A stretch of 64,000 nt of DNA from Arsenophonus sp052174475 (GCA_052174475.1 JBQMRO010000010.1:29059-93058), one strand, 5' to 3'; counted from the first letter of the stretch, positions 44,776 to 55,010 are shown. A program made the numbers and translations. The notes: generated by a model not told the origin, from the sequence alone.

Positions 44776-45768
44776 ATGAAACAGATGGTGTATGTCGCTA
44801 GCTCAGAAAGCAAGAAAATTTATGTTTGGTCAATAGATAAAAAAGGCAGACTAATATTATTGCAACAGTTGATATTACCAGGTAAAGTACAACCAATGCA
44901 GATTAGTCGCAATGGTCGACAACTTTATGTTGGTATTCATCCTGATTTTGCGATTATTACTTATCTTATTTCACCTGAAGGGAAAATTAAGCAACAGGCC
45001 ATTACTGCTATTCCTGGCACGCCAACTCACATTGAAATTGATAAACTTGGTCGTTGGTTATTTATTTCCTCCTATCATCAAGGTAATTTAATAGTGTTGC
45101 CAATTGATCAACAGGGGATAGCTCAGTTACCAATTCAAGTTATTAGTGATTTAAAACATCCCCATTCTTCAGGAGTAAATTTTGATAATTCACGCTTATT
45201 TGTCCCTTGTCTAGGGGAAGATCACATTCGTATTTATGCCATTAATAACAATGGACGTTTAACTGAGCATATTGCTCAACGTATTACAACTAATAAAGGC
45301 GCTGGACCACGTCATTTAACTTTTTTACCTAACCAGAACGTTTTTTATTGTTTAAATGAGTTAGATGCAACAATTAATGTTTATTCTGCATTTGAACCTT
45401 ATAAACAAAGGCAAAATTGTAATATCTTACCTACTGGATCGGAATGTAAACCTTGGGCTGCAGATATCCATATTACTCCAAATGGACAGCATCTTTATGC
45501 TAGTGAGCGCTCTTCCAGTATTATTCGGCACTTCAAGGTGACAGCTGAAGGATTGAAATTATTACCGATGACGGCTTATGAAACCGAAACTCAGCCACGG
45601 GGTTTTAACATTGATCAAACTGGTAATTTTTTGCTGGCCGCAGGCCAAAAATCTAATTACATTATCGTTTATAAAATAAATGCTTTTACTGGCGCGTTAC
45701 AAACATTAGATCGTTATCCAGTTAATACTGGTCCGATATGGATCACGACCCATTCAATTAAAAACTAA
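44776..45768 (+). CDS. pgl: 6-phosphogluconolactonase, beta-propeller type
   Basis: 330 residues against 331 in E. coli Pgl (YbhE), colinear throughout: MKQMVYVASSESKKIYVW, GAGPRHLTFLPNQ, WAADIHITPNGQHLYA, TETQPRGFNIDQTG. It hydrolyses 6-phosphogluconolactone in the oxidative pentose phosphate pathway, giving NADPH and pentose. It folds as a seven-bladed propeller with blade repeats visible as GRxLYV-type strands. A GAGGAG site lies before the ATG. It converges with bioA, 11 bases apart, with no clear terminator between. In E. coli ybh genes separate pgl from bioA; here they are gone. Confidence 0.96.
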   Translation: MKQMVYVASSESKKIYVWSIDKKGRLILLQQLILPGKVQPMQISRNGRQLYVGIHPDFAIITYLISPEGKIKQQAITAIPGTPTHIEIDKLGRWLFISSYHQGNLIVLPIDQQGIAQLPIQVISDLKHPHSSGVNFDNSRLFVPCLGEDHIRIYAINNNGRLTEHIAQRITTNKGAGPRHLTFLPNQNVFYCLNELDATINVYSAFEPYKQRQNCNILPTGSECKPWAADIHITPNGQHLYASERSSSIIRHFKVTAEGLKLLPMTAYETETQPRGFNIDQTGNFLLAAGQKSNYIIVYKINAFTGALQTLDRYPVNTGPIWITTHSIKN

Positions 45769-45779
45769 ATTATTTTAAT

Positions 45780-47054
45780 TTACAATTTAATAACTATTTT
45801 TTTTATCGCTTGGGTTAACTTAGTTAGTTGTTTAGTGGTAATAATATATGGTGGCATTAGATAAATTAATTTACTAAATGGCCTAATCCATACCCCCTCA
45901 GAAACAAAATAATCTTGTAATTCAGGTACATTAAGGTTGTTTTTCATTTCAACAACGCCGATTGCGCCTAACACACGTACGTCAGTAACTTGCGGTTCAT
46001 CTCGTAATGGAAAAAGTTCAGCCATCAATTGAGTTTCAATATTTTTCACCCATTTTTTCCATGGACTATTCCTTAATAATGTAATGCTCGCATCAGCAAT
46101 TGCACAGGCTAATGGATTAGCCATAAAAGTAGGCCCATGCATAAAACAGCTAGCTTTACCTTGGCAAATAGTATTTGCGATATGCCGGCTGGTTAGAGTA
46201 GCTGATAGCGTGACATAACCACCAGTTAGTGCTTTACCTAAACACAAAATATCCGGTGTAATTGCGCTATGTTGATAAGCAAATAATTTTCCGGTACGAC
46301 CAAAACCGGTAGCGATTTCATCAGCAATCAATAAAATATTATATTGATCACATAATTTTCTCACTGCTGTCAAATAATTAGGATGATAAATTCGCATACC
46401 ACCCGCTCCCTGAATAATCGGCTCAACAATAATGGCGGCAATTTTGTCACCTTGTTCAGTTAATATTTTTTGCAATGGTATCATAGAATCAGCTTTCCAT
46501 TGCTGATAAAAACCGCATCGAGGTACTTGAACAAAAAAATGCACAGGCAGATAGCTATGATAAAGACTATGCATTGAGTTTTCCGGATCGGATACTGACA
46601 TAGCACCAAATGTATCACCATGATATCCTCGTTGTAAGGCAATAAAATTGTGACGCGTTTCTCCTCGTGCCTGCCAATATTGTAATGCCATTTTTAATGC
46701 TACCTCTACAGCCACTGATCCAGAATCAGCCAGAAAAATACATTCTAATTTATCATCAGTTATATCAATTAATTGTCGACACAAAGCAGTCGCTGGCGGA
46801 TGCGTGATACCGCCAAACATAACATGGGACATTTTTATTAATTGATCTGTAGCGGCTTTATTAAGTGCAGGATGATTATAGCCGTGAATTGCTGCCCACC
46901 AAGAAGCCATGCCATCAATTAATTTTTTACCATCAGCTAACTCAAGTTCGACACCTGATGCTTGTACGACAGGATAAGCCGGTATGGGTTGAGTCATTGA
47001 AGTATATGGGTGCCAAATATGTTTGGCATCAAAACTAATATCGTCGAGTTTCAT
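45780..47054 (-). CDS. bioA: Adenosylmethionine-8-amino-7-oxononanoate transaminase
   Basis: 424 residues, a PLP enzyme that converts KAPA to DAPA with SAM as amino donor. The PLP lysine is K274 in CLGKALTGG, and ADEIATGFGRTG (about 244-255) holds the cofactor aspartate. It starts MKLDDISFDAKHIWHPYTS as in E. coli. It is divergent from bioBFCD across a 153-base region. No frame damage is seen. Confidence 0.97.
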   Translation of the reverse strand: MKLDDISFDAKHIWHPYTSMTQPIPAYPVVQASGVELELADGKKLIDGMASWWAAIHGYNHPALNKAATDQLIKMSHVMFGGITHPPATALCRQLIDITDDKLECIFLADSGSVAVEVALKMALQYWQARGETRHNFIALQRGYHGDTFGAMSVSDPENSMHSLYHSYLPVHFFVQVPRCGFYQQWKADSMIPLQKILTEQGDKIAAIIVEPIIQGAGGMRIYHPNYLTAVRKLCDQYNILLIADEIATGFGRTGKLFAYQHSAITPDILCLGKALTGGYVTLSATLTSRHIANTICQGKASCFMHGPTFMANPLACAIADASITLLRNSPWKKWVKNIETQLMAELFPLRDEPQVTDVRVLGAIGVVEMKNNLNVPELQDYFVSEGVWIRPFSKLIYLMPPYIITTKQLTKLTQAIKKIVIKL

Positions 47055-47070
47055 TTTATCTAGTCAGCTA

Positions 47071-47207
47071 ATTTAACTTAGTTAATTTTACTTAATTTTA
47101 GTTAATTTTACTTAATTTTAATTAATTTTAGTTAATTTTAGTTGACATAATAACGCAGTTATTTAAACTAGCAATACATTTTGTCTTAGAAGAGAGAATG
47201 ATGTAAG
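47071..47207. promoter_or_regulatory. bioA-bioB divergent promoter region with 10-bp repeats
   Basis: Six exact 10-base units (G/C/A)TTAATTTTA lie head to tail at 47081-47140, with a partial unit before them. Next comes a likely bioB promoter: TTGACA at 47142-47147, 16 bases, TAAACT at 47164-47169. The BirA operator expected here (TTGTAAACC and its inverse) is not visible, so biotin repression may be lost. A weak AGAAGAGAG site precedes bioB. Confidence 0.6.
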
Positions 47208-48197
47208 ATGGAAAAATCATGGACGTTTAGTCAGGCACAAGCATTATTTGATTTACCTTTTTTTTCATTACTTTTTCAAGCTCAGAAAGTTCATCGTCAA
47301 TATTTTGATCCGCAACAAATCCAGATTAGTACTTTACTCTCCATTAAAACTGGAGCCTGCCCAGAAGATTGTAAATATTGCCCACAAAGTGTTCGTTATA
47401 AGACAGAATTAAAAACAAAAAAACTATTAGAAATACAAAAAGTGATCAAATCAGCTAAGCAAGCTAAAAAATCTGGTGCAACGCGTTTTTGTATGGGCGC
47501 CGCCTGGCGCAATCCACATGAACGAAATATGACATATTTAGAAACTATGGTGAAAGAAGTTAAAGCGTTAGGGTTAGAAACCTGTATGACACTAGGTAAA
47601 TTAAATAACCAGCAAGCCCGCAGATTAGCGGAAGCAGGACTTGATTATTATAATCACAATTTAGACACTTCACCAGAATTTTATGGCAACATCATTACTA
47701 CTCGAACATATCAAGATCGCTTAGATACGATTGATATAGTTCGACAGGCAGGCATGAAGGTGTGTTCTGGTGGAATTATTGGTTTAGGTGAAAAGGTTAC
47801 TGATCGCGCAGCACTATTAGTTCAATTAGCTAATTTACCTAAGGCTCCAGAAAGTGTACCGATTAATATGCTAATAAAAATAAAAGGTACGCCCCTTGAA
47901 GATAATGAAGATATCGATCCTTTTGACTTTATTCGAACTATTGCTGTTGCCCGTATTATGATGCCAACATCTTTTGTTCGGCTTTCTGCTGGCCGTGAAC
48001 AAATGAATGAACAGATGCAAGCACTCTGTTTTATGGCTGGAGCTAACTCTCTCTTTTATGGCTGTAAGTTATTAACAGCAGCTAATCCTAAAAAATATAA
48101 AGATCAGAAATTTTTCCACAAGCTAAATATTAATCCACAACCCATTGAAACCGCTTTGACTAACCGGCAACAAATAAAGCGGTTAGAAAATCTATGA
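47208..48197 (+). CDS. bioB: Biotin synthase, 3' end frameshifted
   Basis: Radical SAM enzyme that inserts sulfur into dethiobiotin. The 4Fe-4S ligands C51, C55 and C58 (CPEDCKYCPQ) are intact, as are CSGGIIGLGE, YYNHNLDTSPEFYGN and RLSAGREQMNEQ. The protein is 329 residues against 346 in E. coli. After the stop the usual tail, MMQVNTEQFYNAAL, is readable in another frame up to TAA at 48236-48238, which overlaps the bioF ATG by one base. So an indel near the end has replaced the last 15 or so residues. The core is complete and probably active. Coupling to bioF may be weakened. Confidence 0.95.
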   Translation: MEKSWTFSQAQALFDLPFFSLLFQAQKVHRQYFDPQQIQISTLLSIKTGACPEDCKYCPQSVRYKTELKTKKLLEIQKVIKSAKQAKKSGATRFCMGAAWRNPHERNMTYLETMVKEVKALGLETCMTLGKLNNQQARRLAEAGLDYYNHNLDTSPEFYGNIITTRTYQDRLDTIDIVRQAGMKVCSGGIIGLGEKVTDRAALLVQLANLPKAPESVPINMLIKIKGTPLEDNEDIDPFDFIRTIAVARIMMPTSFVRLSAGREQMNEQMQALCFMAGANSLFYGCKLLTAANPKKYKDQKFFHKLNINPQPIETALTNRQQIKRLENL

Positions 48198-48237
48198 TGC
48201 AAGTAAATACGGAACAATTTTATAACGCGGCATTATA

Positions 48238-49404
48238 ATGAATTGGTCAACATTTTTAACTCATCAACTTGATAGGTGCAAGCAGAAAGAATTGTGGCGG
48301 CAGAGGAAAGTCATTAAAAAGAATGATGCACGTACCCTGATTTTTGATCAACAACAGTATATTAATTTTTCAAGTAATGATTATCTTGGATTAAGCTATC
48401 ATTCTGAAATTATTAAAGCCTGGCAAATAGGATTAAAGCGATATGGAACAGGTAGTGGTAGCTCTGGACATATTATTGGCTTTAATTGTGCTCATGCTAA
48501 ATTAGAGCAACAGCTTGCTGATTGGTTAGGTTACCCCCGTGCTTTGTTATTTATTTCTGGCTATGCGGTAAATCAAAGTGTGATCATAGCCTTAATGAAT
48601 AAAAATGATCATATTATTGCTGATAAACTTAGTCATGCTTCTTTACTAGAAGCTGCGATGTTATCGCCAGCAACATTACAACGTTTTGCCCATAATCAAC
48701 CTGATGCCTTAGAGCGTCTTTTGTCAGTCAATTATACTGGAAAAACTCTGGTTATCACAGAGGGTGTATTTAGTATGGATGGTGATATTGCCCCTTTACA
48801 GCAATTGCAAAGGGTGGCTAGACAAGCAGGAGCTTGGTTATTAGTAGATGATGCTCATGGCATTGGTGTAAATGGTGATGAAGGACGAGGTAGTTGTTAT
48901 TTGCATAAGATAAAGCCTGAATTGCTAGTGGTAACATTTGGTAAAGCGTTTGGCCTTAGTGGTGCTGCATTACTTTGTGATGAAAATACCGCTGACTACT
49001 TTCTTCAATATGCTCGCCATTTGATATATAGTACTTCAATGCCACCTGCTCAAGCAGTCGCCTTAACTGAGGCCATTAAGCAAATTCGTCAAGCTGATGA
49101 ATTAAGAGCTAACCTACAGCGCAATATTAATTATTTTCGTAAATTAGCTAATTACTATCATTTACCTTTATTAAACTCCCATAGTGCAATTCAGCCACTT
49201 ATTATTGGTAATAACCAATGGTGTTTACAATTATCTCAATTTTTACGTCAACGGGGATTTTGGGTGCAAGCTATTCGGCCACAAACAGTACCAGAGGGTA
49301 GTGCAAGATTAAGGATCACATTGATGGCTAATCATCAATTAGCTGATATTGAGCAATTAATGAAGACATTAAATCAATTCTTTGATAACTACGCTGATGA
49401 ATAA
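48238..49404 (+). CDS. bioF: 8-amino-7-oxononanoate synthase
   Basis: 388-residue PLP enzyme that condenses pimeloyl-ACP with alanine to KAPA. The PLP lysine is K236 in VTFGKAFGLSG, and DDAHGIGVNG (about 204-213) and SGSSGHIIG (73-81) are conserved. The ATG at 48238 overlapped the ancestral bioB stop. Length and ends match E. coli BioF (384). The stop overlaps the start of bioC by eight bases. Confidence 0.97.
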   Translation: MNWSTFLTHQLDRCKQKELWRQRKVIKKNDARTLIFDQQQYINFSSNDYLGLSYHSEIIKAWQIGLKRYGTGSGSSGHIIGFNCAHAKLEQQLADWLGYPRALLFISGYAVNQSVIIALMNKNDHIIADKLSHASLLEAAMLSPATLQRFAHNQPDALERLLSVNYTGKTLVITEGVFSMDGDIAPLQQLQRVARQAGAWLLVDDAHGIGVNGDEGRGSCYLHKIKPELLVVTFGKAFGLSGAALLCDENTADYFLQYARHLIYSTSMPPAQAVALTEAIKQIRQADELRANLQRNINYFRKLANYYHLPLLNSHSAIQPLIIGNNQWCLQLSQFLRQRGFWVQAIRPQTVPEGSARLRITLMANHQLADIEQLMKTLNQFFDNYADE

Positions 49405-50146
49405 GCAAGCGATTGCTCATGCTTTTGGGCGGGCAGCCAAAAATTATGACAATATTGCGTTATTTCAACAACAAAGTGGTCAACATCTGTTTAATTCCTT
49501 ATCTATGATGTCAGGTAACACAGTCCTGGATGCTGGATGTGGTACTGGCTATTTCAGTGACCAGTGGCAGTTAGCCGGAAAACAGGTTATTGCACTTGAT
49601 CTATCTGCATCAATGTTAGCTATTGCTAAACAAAAGCAAGCAGCTATGAGCTATATTCAGGCTGACATGGAATGCTTACCGCTAGCTGATGAAAATATCG
49701 ATCTCTGCTTTAGTCATCTTGCTATTCAGTGGTGCAGCAATTTATCAATTCCATTAAGTGAGCTATATCGTATTACAAAAAAGGGTGGAGTAGTTGCCTT
49801 TTCTACTTTAGTTGATGGCTCATTACAAGAGCTAAAACAGTGTTGGAAAAAAGTTGATAATAACCAGCACATTAATTCTTTTATGACGTTTGAACAAATT
49901 AAGCAAACTTGTCGGGATTGGCGGCATAGTTTAGAACAACAATCCTGGCATTTAATTTACCCTTCACTTACTTGTTTACTTCAATCTATAAAAGGCATTG
50001 GTGCAACTTATATAACAGATGGGCGTCAACAGAGAGGTTTGATGACAAAAAAACAGTTATCTAAACTGGTTGATCATTATCCTCATATCAATGCGCAATT
50101 CCCCTTAACTTATCAACTAGTTTATGGAATGTTATATCGTGAATAA
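49397..50146 (+). CDS. bioC: Malonyl-ACP O-methyltransferase
   Basis: 249-residue SAM-dependent methyltransferase that caps malonyl-ACP to start pimelate synthesis in the fatty-acid cycle. The SAM site is VLDAGCGTGYFS (43-54). IKGIGATYIT and the PLTYQLVYGM end match E. coli BioC. A longer frame from a TTG at 49382 exists, but the ATG at 49397 gives MNKQAIAHAFGRAA as in E. coli. It overlaps bioF by eight bases (ATGAATAA), so translation is probably coupled. Confidence 0.96.
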   Translation: MNKQAIAHAFGRAAKNYDNIALFQQQSGQHLFNSLSMMSGNTVLDAGCGTGYFSDQWQLAGKQVIALDLSASMLAIAKQKQAAMSYIQADMECLPLADENIDLCFSHLAIQWCSNLSIPLSELYRITKKGGVVAFSTLVDGSLQELKQCWKKVDNNQHINSFMTFEQIKQTCRDWRHSLEQQSWHLIYPSLTCLLQSIKGIGATYITDGRQQRGLMTKKQLSKLVDHYPHINAQFPLTYQLVYGMLYRE

Positions 50147-50816
50147 ATGTTTTTTTCTCACTGGAACTGATACAAATGTAGGTAAAACTGTTGTCAGTTG
50201 CGCACTGCTACAGGCTGGCGCGGATCATGGCTATCAAACGGCAGGTTATAAGCCAGTAGCTTCAGGTGGCGAACAATTAATGATTGGCTTAAGAAATTTA
50301 GATGCACAGTTATTAAGAATAAATAGTAGCGTAAAACTTAATTACTATGATGTTAATCCGATTGTTTTTACTCAAAAAACGTCACCAAATATTGCCAGTC
50401 AACTAACAGGAAAGCTTATTGATTGGAAGATCATGCATGCAGGATTAAATAAATTAAAAAAATCTAGTTACTGGATCATTATCGAAGGTGCTGGTGGATG
50501 GTACACACCACTTTGCGCTGATAAAACCATGGCTGATTGGGTTATACAACAGCAATTACCAGTGATATTAACAGTTGCTATTAAATTAGGTTGCATCAAC
50601 CATGCAATATTAACCGCAGAGGCCATTAAACAAAGCGGTTTATTACTAGTAGGCTGGGTGGCAAATGAAATTGTTTTACCGAATCAGTATCAGCATGATT
50701 ATTTGCTAACATTAAATCAGTGGCTATCAGCGCCATGTTTAGGCGTTATTCCGTATTTACCAAATTGGCAATCCAATTCAATTGGAAAATTCATTAATTT
50801 AAATAGCTTACTGTAA
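50139..50816 (+). CDS. bioD: Dethiobiotin synthetase
   Basis: 225-residue ATP-dependent carboxylase that closes the ureido ring of DAPA. The P-loop is GTDTNVGKT (9-17); YKPVASGG and EGAGGWYTPL follow. I choose the GTG at 50139 because its protein begins MNKCFFLTGTDT, equals the E. coli length, and overlaps the bioC stop by eight bases (GTGAATAA), like the bioF-bioC junction. An in-frame ATG at 50124 is the alternative. Last gene of bioBFCD. Confidence 0.95.
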   Translation: MNKCFFLTGTDTNVGKTVVSCALLQAGADHGYQTAGYKPVASGGEQLMIGLRNLDAQLLRINSSVKLNYYDVNPIVFTQKTSPNIASQLTGKLIDWKIMHAGLNKLKKSSYWIIIEGAGGWYTPLCADKTMADWVIQQQLPVILTVAIKLGCINHAILTAEAIKQSGLLLVGWVANEIVLPNQYQHDYLLTLNQWLSAPCLGVIPYLPNWQSNSIGKFINLNSLL

Positions 50817-51367
50817 TAAAATAATCTTAGGCTAAAGAAGCACACTATACTGATTTAGCTGTTTTGATTAAAAACAGCTTAAGTCATAACAAATTAAATG
50901 CCATTTTTATTTATAAAAATTATAGAAATTATTTTTCTAGCAAAATTTTTTGCTAATCCTTAAATGTAAATATTAGAAATATAAATACTGAAAATAATAT
51001 CTTAAGTTATTCACTATTCATATGGATAATCTTCTAGATTAGATCTAGATCTAGAAAAGTTAAGCTAACGAAGCTAGCATAAGATTTGATGAGTAATTAA
51101 TATCGTTTTCGGCTCTAAAATGAAATTTTATAAAAAAATTAATATTTTATATCCAAACAAGCTAAAAATGATATATCATTTTGTTTTACCATTCCTGATT
51201 AGAGTTAAATATAATCCAAAGCGAGAAAAAGCTTTGGATAACTATATTATTAACATAATAATATATCTTTATGATTAGTTGTAATAGAAACTGATTTCTT
51301 ATTTCTTCTATCATTAAGACTGCTTTATCTAAAATGATAAAGAAACATTTTTAGTAGAGAGAGTTAA
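50817..51367. other. bioD-uvrB intergenic region
   Basis: No gene. Two hairpins can be seen. AGCTGTTTT, GATTA, AAAACAGCT at 50857-50879 is a possible end structure for the bio operon, without a good T tract. TCCAAAGC, GAGAAAAA, GCTTTGGA lies at 51215-51238. No LexA box could be recognised before uvrB. Confidence 0.5.
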
Positions 51368-53380
51368 ATGAGTAAAGTTTTTAAATTACATTCTGGTTTT
51401 CAACCTACAGGCGATCAGCCTGTAGCAATAAAGAAATTAATCAAAGGCATTAAAGATGGATTGGCTCATCAAACGTTGCTTGGCGTTACAGGATCAGGCA
51501 AAACATTCACTATCGCTAATGTTATTGAGCAGATTAATCGCCCGGTAATGCTAATGGCTCATAATAAGACGCTAGCTGCACAATTATATTGTGAAATGAA
51601 GGATTTTTTTCCTAATAATGCTGTGGAATATTTTGTTTCTTATTATGATTACTATCAACCAGAAGCATATGTTCCCAGCTCCGATACTTTTATTGAAAAA
51701 GACGCTTCTATTAATAACCATATTGAACAGATGCGACTTTCTGCTACTAAAGCATTGCTTGAGAGACGTGATGTTATTGTTGTTGCTTCGGTATCAGCGA
51801 TTTATGGTTTGGGCGATCCTGATAGCTATTTAAAAAATATACTTCTTTTAACTAAAGGCATGATTATTGATCAGCGTTCTATTTTACGCCACCTTACAAG
51901 TTTGCAATATACTCGCAATGATCAAGCATTTCAGCGAGGTACATTTAGAGTTAGAGGAGAAGTAATTGATATTTTTCCAGCTGAATCAAATGATTATGCC
52001 TTACGAGTTGAATTATTTGATGAGGAAGTAGAACAATTAGCGATTTTTGATCCTTTAACCGGGCATGTCCAATATAATGTACCGCGATTTACAATTTATC
52101 CTAAAACTCACTATGTAACTCCGCGTAAACGTATTCTTGAAGCCATGGAGCACATTAAAATCGAATTGGAAAAAAGACGCAAATTGTTACTGGAAAGTAA
52201 CAAAATAGTTGAAGAACAGAGGTTAACACAGCGTACCCAGTTTGATTTAGAAATGATGAGTGAACTTGGTTATTGTTCTGGAATTGAAAATTACTCACGT
52301 TATCTTTCCGGCAGAGAAACCGGAAAGCCGCCACCAACATTATTTGACTATTTACCCAGCGATGGTCTATTAGTTATAGATGAATCTCATGTTACTATAC
52401 CACAGATTAGCGGTATGTATCGTGGTGATCGCTCTCGTAAAGGTACATTGGTAGAATATGGCTTCCGATTACCTTCTGCGTTAGATAATCGTCCATTACG
52501 TTTTGAGGAGTTTGAAATACTTTCCCCACAAGCCATTTACGTTTCTGCTACACCAGGTAAGTATGAATTAGAAAAGTCAGCTAATGAAATTATTGAACAA
52601 GTTATTCGGCCAACTGGATTACTTGATCCTGAAATTGAAATTCGTCCAGTTGCCACTCAGGTTGATGATTTATTATCTGAAATCCATTTTCGTATAGCGG
52701 TAAATGAACGAGTCCTAGTGATAACTTTAACTAAAAGAATGGCAGAAGATTTAACCGAGTATCTGCAAGAACATGACATTAAGGTTCGTTATTTACATTC
52801 AGATATTGACACTATTGAACGGGTAGAAATTATCCGTGATTTGCGATTAGGGTTATTTAATGTCTTAGTAGGTATTAACTTATTACGTGAAGGATTGGAT
52901 ATCCCAGAGGTATCGTTAGTTGCTATTTTAGATGCAGATAAAGAAGGATTTTTACGTTCAGAACGTTCATTAATTCAAACAATTGGACGTGCAGCTCGTA
53001 ACCTACGAGGTAAAGCTATTTTATATGCTGATAAAGTTACTGATTCAATGGCGAAAGCGATTGTACAAACTGAACGTCGTCGCGAAAAACAAATTACCTT
53101 TAATCAACAGCATGGTATTATTCCTAAAAGTTTAAATAAAAAAGTTAACGATATTTTACAGGTTGATGTACCAGTATCTATAAAACTTAAAGAAAAAAAA
53201 CTGCAAGTATCACCGATTATTAAAAAATATCATAAACTATCAACCAAAGAATTTGAGCTTAAAATTCAGGTATTAGAATCACAAATGTATCGTTATGCTC
53301 AAGATTTTGAATTTGAGCAAGCAGCCAGTTTACGCGATCAGATTAAATTGCTACATAAACAGTTTATTACTAATTCTTAA
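51368..53380 (+). CDS. uvrB: Excinuclease ABC subunit B
   Basis: 670 residues (E. coli 673). It is the damage-verifying ATPase of nucleotide excision repair and works with UvrA and UvrC. Walker A is GVTGSGKT (39-46). The beta-hairpin with YYDYYQPEAYVP near 95-106 is intact, helicase motifs DESHVTIPQ and QTIGRAARN are present, and the UVR domain that binds UvrC ends the protein (QDFEFEQAASLRDQIK). Its position after bioD is the enterobacterial arrangement. A GAGAG ribosome site lies before the ATG. Confidence 0.98.
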   Translation: MSKVFKLHSGFQPTGDQPVAIKKLIKGIKDGLAHQTLLGVTGSGKTFTIANVIEQINRPVMLMAHNKTLAAQLYCEMKDFFPNNAVEYFVSYYDYYQPEAYVPSSDTFIEKDASINNHIEQMRLSATKALLERRDVIVVASVSAIYGLGDPDSYLKNILLLTKGMIIDQRSILRHLTSLQYTRNDQAFQRGTFRVRGEVIDIFPAESNDYALRVELFDEEVEQLAIFDPLTGHVQYNVPRFTIYPKTHYVTPRKRILEAMEHIKIELEKRRKLLLESNKIVEEQRLTQRTQFDLEMMSELGYCSGIENYSRYLSGRETGKPPPTLFDYLPSDGLLVIDESHVTIPQISGMYRGDRSRKGTLVEYGFRLPSALDNRPLRFEEFEILSPQAIYVSATPGKYELEKSANEIIEQVIRPTGLLDPEIEIRPVATQVDDLLSEIHFRIAVNERVLVITLTKRMAEDLTEYLQEHDIKVRYLHSDIDTIERVEIIRDLRLGLFNVLVGINLLREGLDIPEVSLVAILDADKEGFLRSERSLIQTIGRAARNLRGKAILYADKVTDSMAKAIVQTERRREKQITFNQQHGIIPKSLNKKVNDILQVDVPVSIKLKEKKLQVSPIIKKYHKLSTKEFELKIQVLESQMYRYAQDFEFEQAASLRDQIKLLHKQFITNS

Positions 53381-53394
53381 TGGGTTAAAAAATA

Positions 53395-55010
53395 TAGCAG
53401 ATTCTATGGTATGATCGGTGTGCAATTACGGTACTTCGTGGATATTCATGATCTAAGTATTGTTTTATACTGCGATATATTAATTTTTACGAAATTTAGC
53501 CAGATTGCTCAGAATAAGTCTCCTAGAAAGGATAATTTAGATAAATTAGAAATAGAGAATAGGCGACTTCACATGTTACACTGTCTTTTTACCCAACGTT
53601 TATGATCTCCATCCTGAAATTAATAATAACAAACTAACTGAATTTTTCATGATTCCAAAAAAGAAGCCATTATAAGCAATCCACCGACTTCGATCCTTAA
53701 CTTTTTTCAATAGGCAAATATTATCCACCTCTCTAATTACGATTATCCTTGATTTTTGAGAACGCTCAGTCTAAGCCGATAGCAAAGCATAACTGCATTG
53801 AGAAGAAATTAATGAAAGTATGTTTTCCGATGAATTCATCACCTATAAGAAAATAAGAATAATTCCCGTCTCCTTCGCCTACTGGAAAAACAAAAAGATG
53901 ACTTAACTGATAAATTTGACGAATGCGAATAAGATGACGAATCTATTTTTCTATCAAGATACTCATAGAGTAATTTACTCAGATGTATATATTTTGCAAA
54001 ACTAACTAAACTGCTTTTTACCATTGATGACAACTGTAGAATAGCTTTCCTGAAAATACAATGAAGGTATCAACTCGTAGATCCATCTATATGTTGAGCA
54101 AACACACTTGACTGCGACAGTTGTGTTAAATGAGTGGTGACGCTACTCCTATGCCTCCTCCTAAATGTTCCCAGTTACGTTTTTTTCAAAACTGTAAGTC
54201 AAAAAACTACAGTTTATGCTATTTCAAGACTACCGAACGGTGGTTAGTAGATCAGGTCTATATTTTACCTGACTGTAACTAGTAACACATTACTTTTACT
54301 ATCTTTCATCATCATTATTTAGTCTTTTTAATAATAACTAGTGATTATTCAATGTTCTATTTCTGATCCGTTACTCAAATTTATGCTGCACTTGGAACGT
54401 AAATTGAATATCAAAATTACCATCTTCTGTGCCTTATATACTTATGTAAATAATTTAATTAACATCTAATGTTCATATTTTTGTTATTTCTAGTTATTTG
54501 GATATTAAATATGTTGTATTGGCATGAAGCTGTTCTTTAAAAAAGAATAGTCAAATAGAATCTGGCTAGGCTCTGTTATCCGGATGATGCATCACAGCTA
54601 TTATCTAATAAATCCTACTGATATATACTGGTCTGGTGGAGTATATTCGCCTCAGTAATCAATATCTAGCATACTCTGAAGGGCGCAGTTCAAACGTTAC
54701 TGAAAAATGCGACTTTAAAAAGATGAAATTGACGTAACATAACGTGAAATACCATTGGCTCTATCTCAAACCCAACTTATACATTAAAACTACTACATTA
54801 ACTGAAGGAAAGGTTGTATATCATTACTATGATCAACAAATTAAGCAGTAATTGGCAGAAGACCTTCCTTGACGAAATAAGAGTTAATCAAGCACTTATA
54901 TTAGCTATATTTTACCTAAGCATTTTAAGATGATGCGTTACTATATAGTTTTTATCGAAACGTCAACGACGCTTATTACTACTGAAGCGTAATAAGCCTC
55001 TGAAGAGGAT
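53395..55010 (+). mobile_element. IS91-like relic, uninterrupted
   Basis: The most continuous copy of this element. Pieces in order: TERWLVDQVYILPDCN (transposase middle), IWILNMLY, ITMINKLSSNWQ, then in mixed frames the equivalents of HIPSKHFKMMRYY and LSKRQRRLLL. The same order occurs at 7774-10300 (+) and 24820-26640 (-). Stops are frequent. A chance 64-codon frame at 53411 is part of it. Confidence 0.6.

Noticed and set aside
47081..47140. Short CRISPR-like array
   Set aside because: The units are contiguous 10-mers with no spacers, and there are no cas genes.
51215..51238. Terminator or LexA site before uvrB
   Set aside because: The hairpin has no T tract and does not fit the CTG-N10-CAG LexA pattern.
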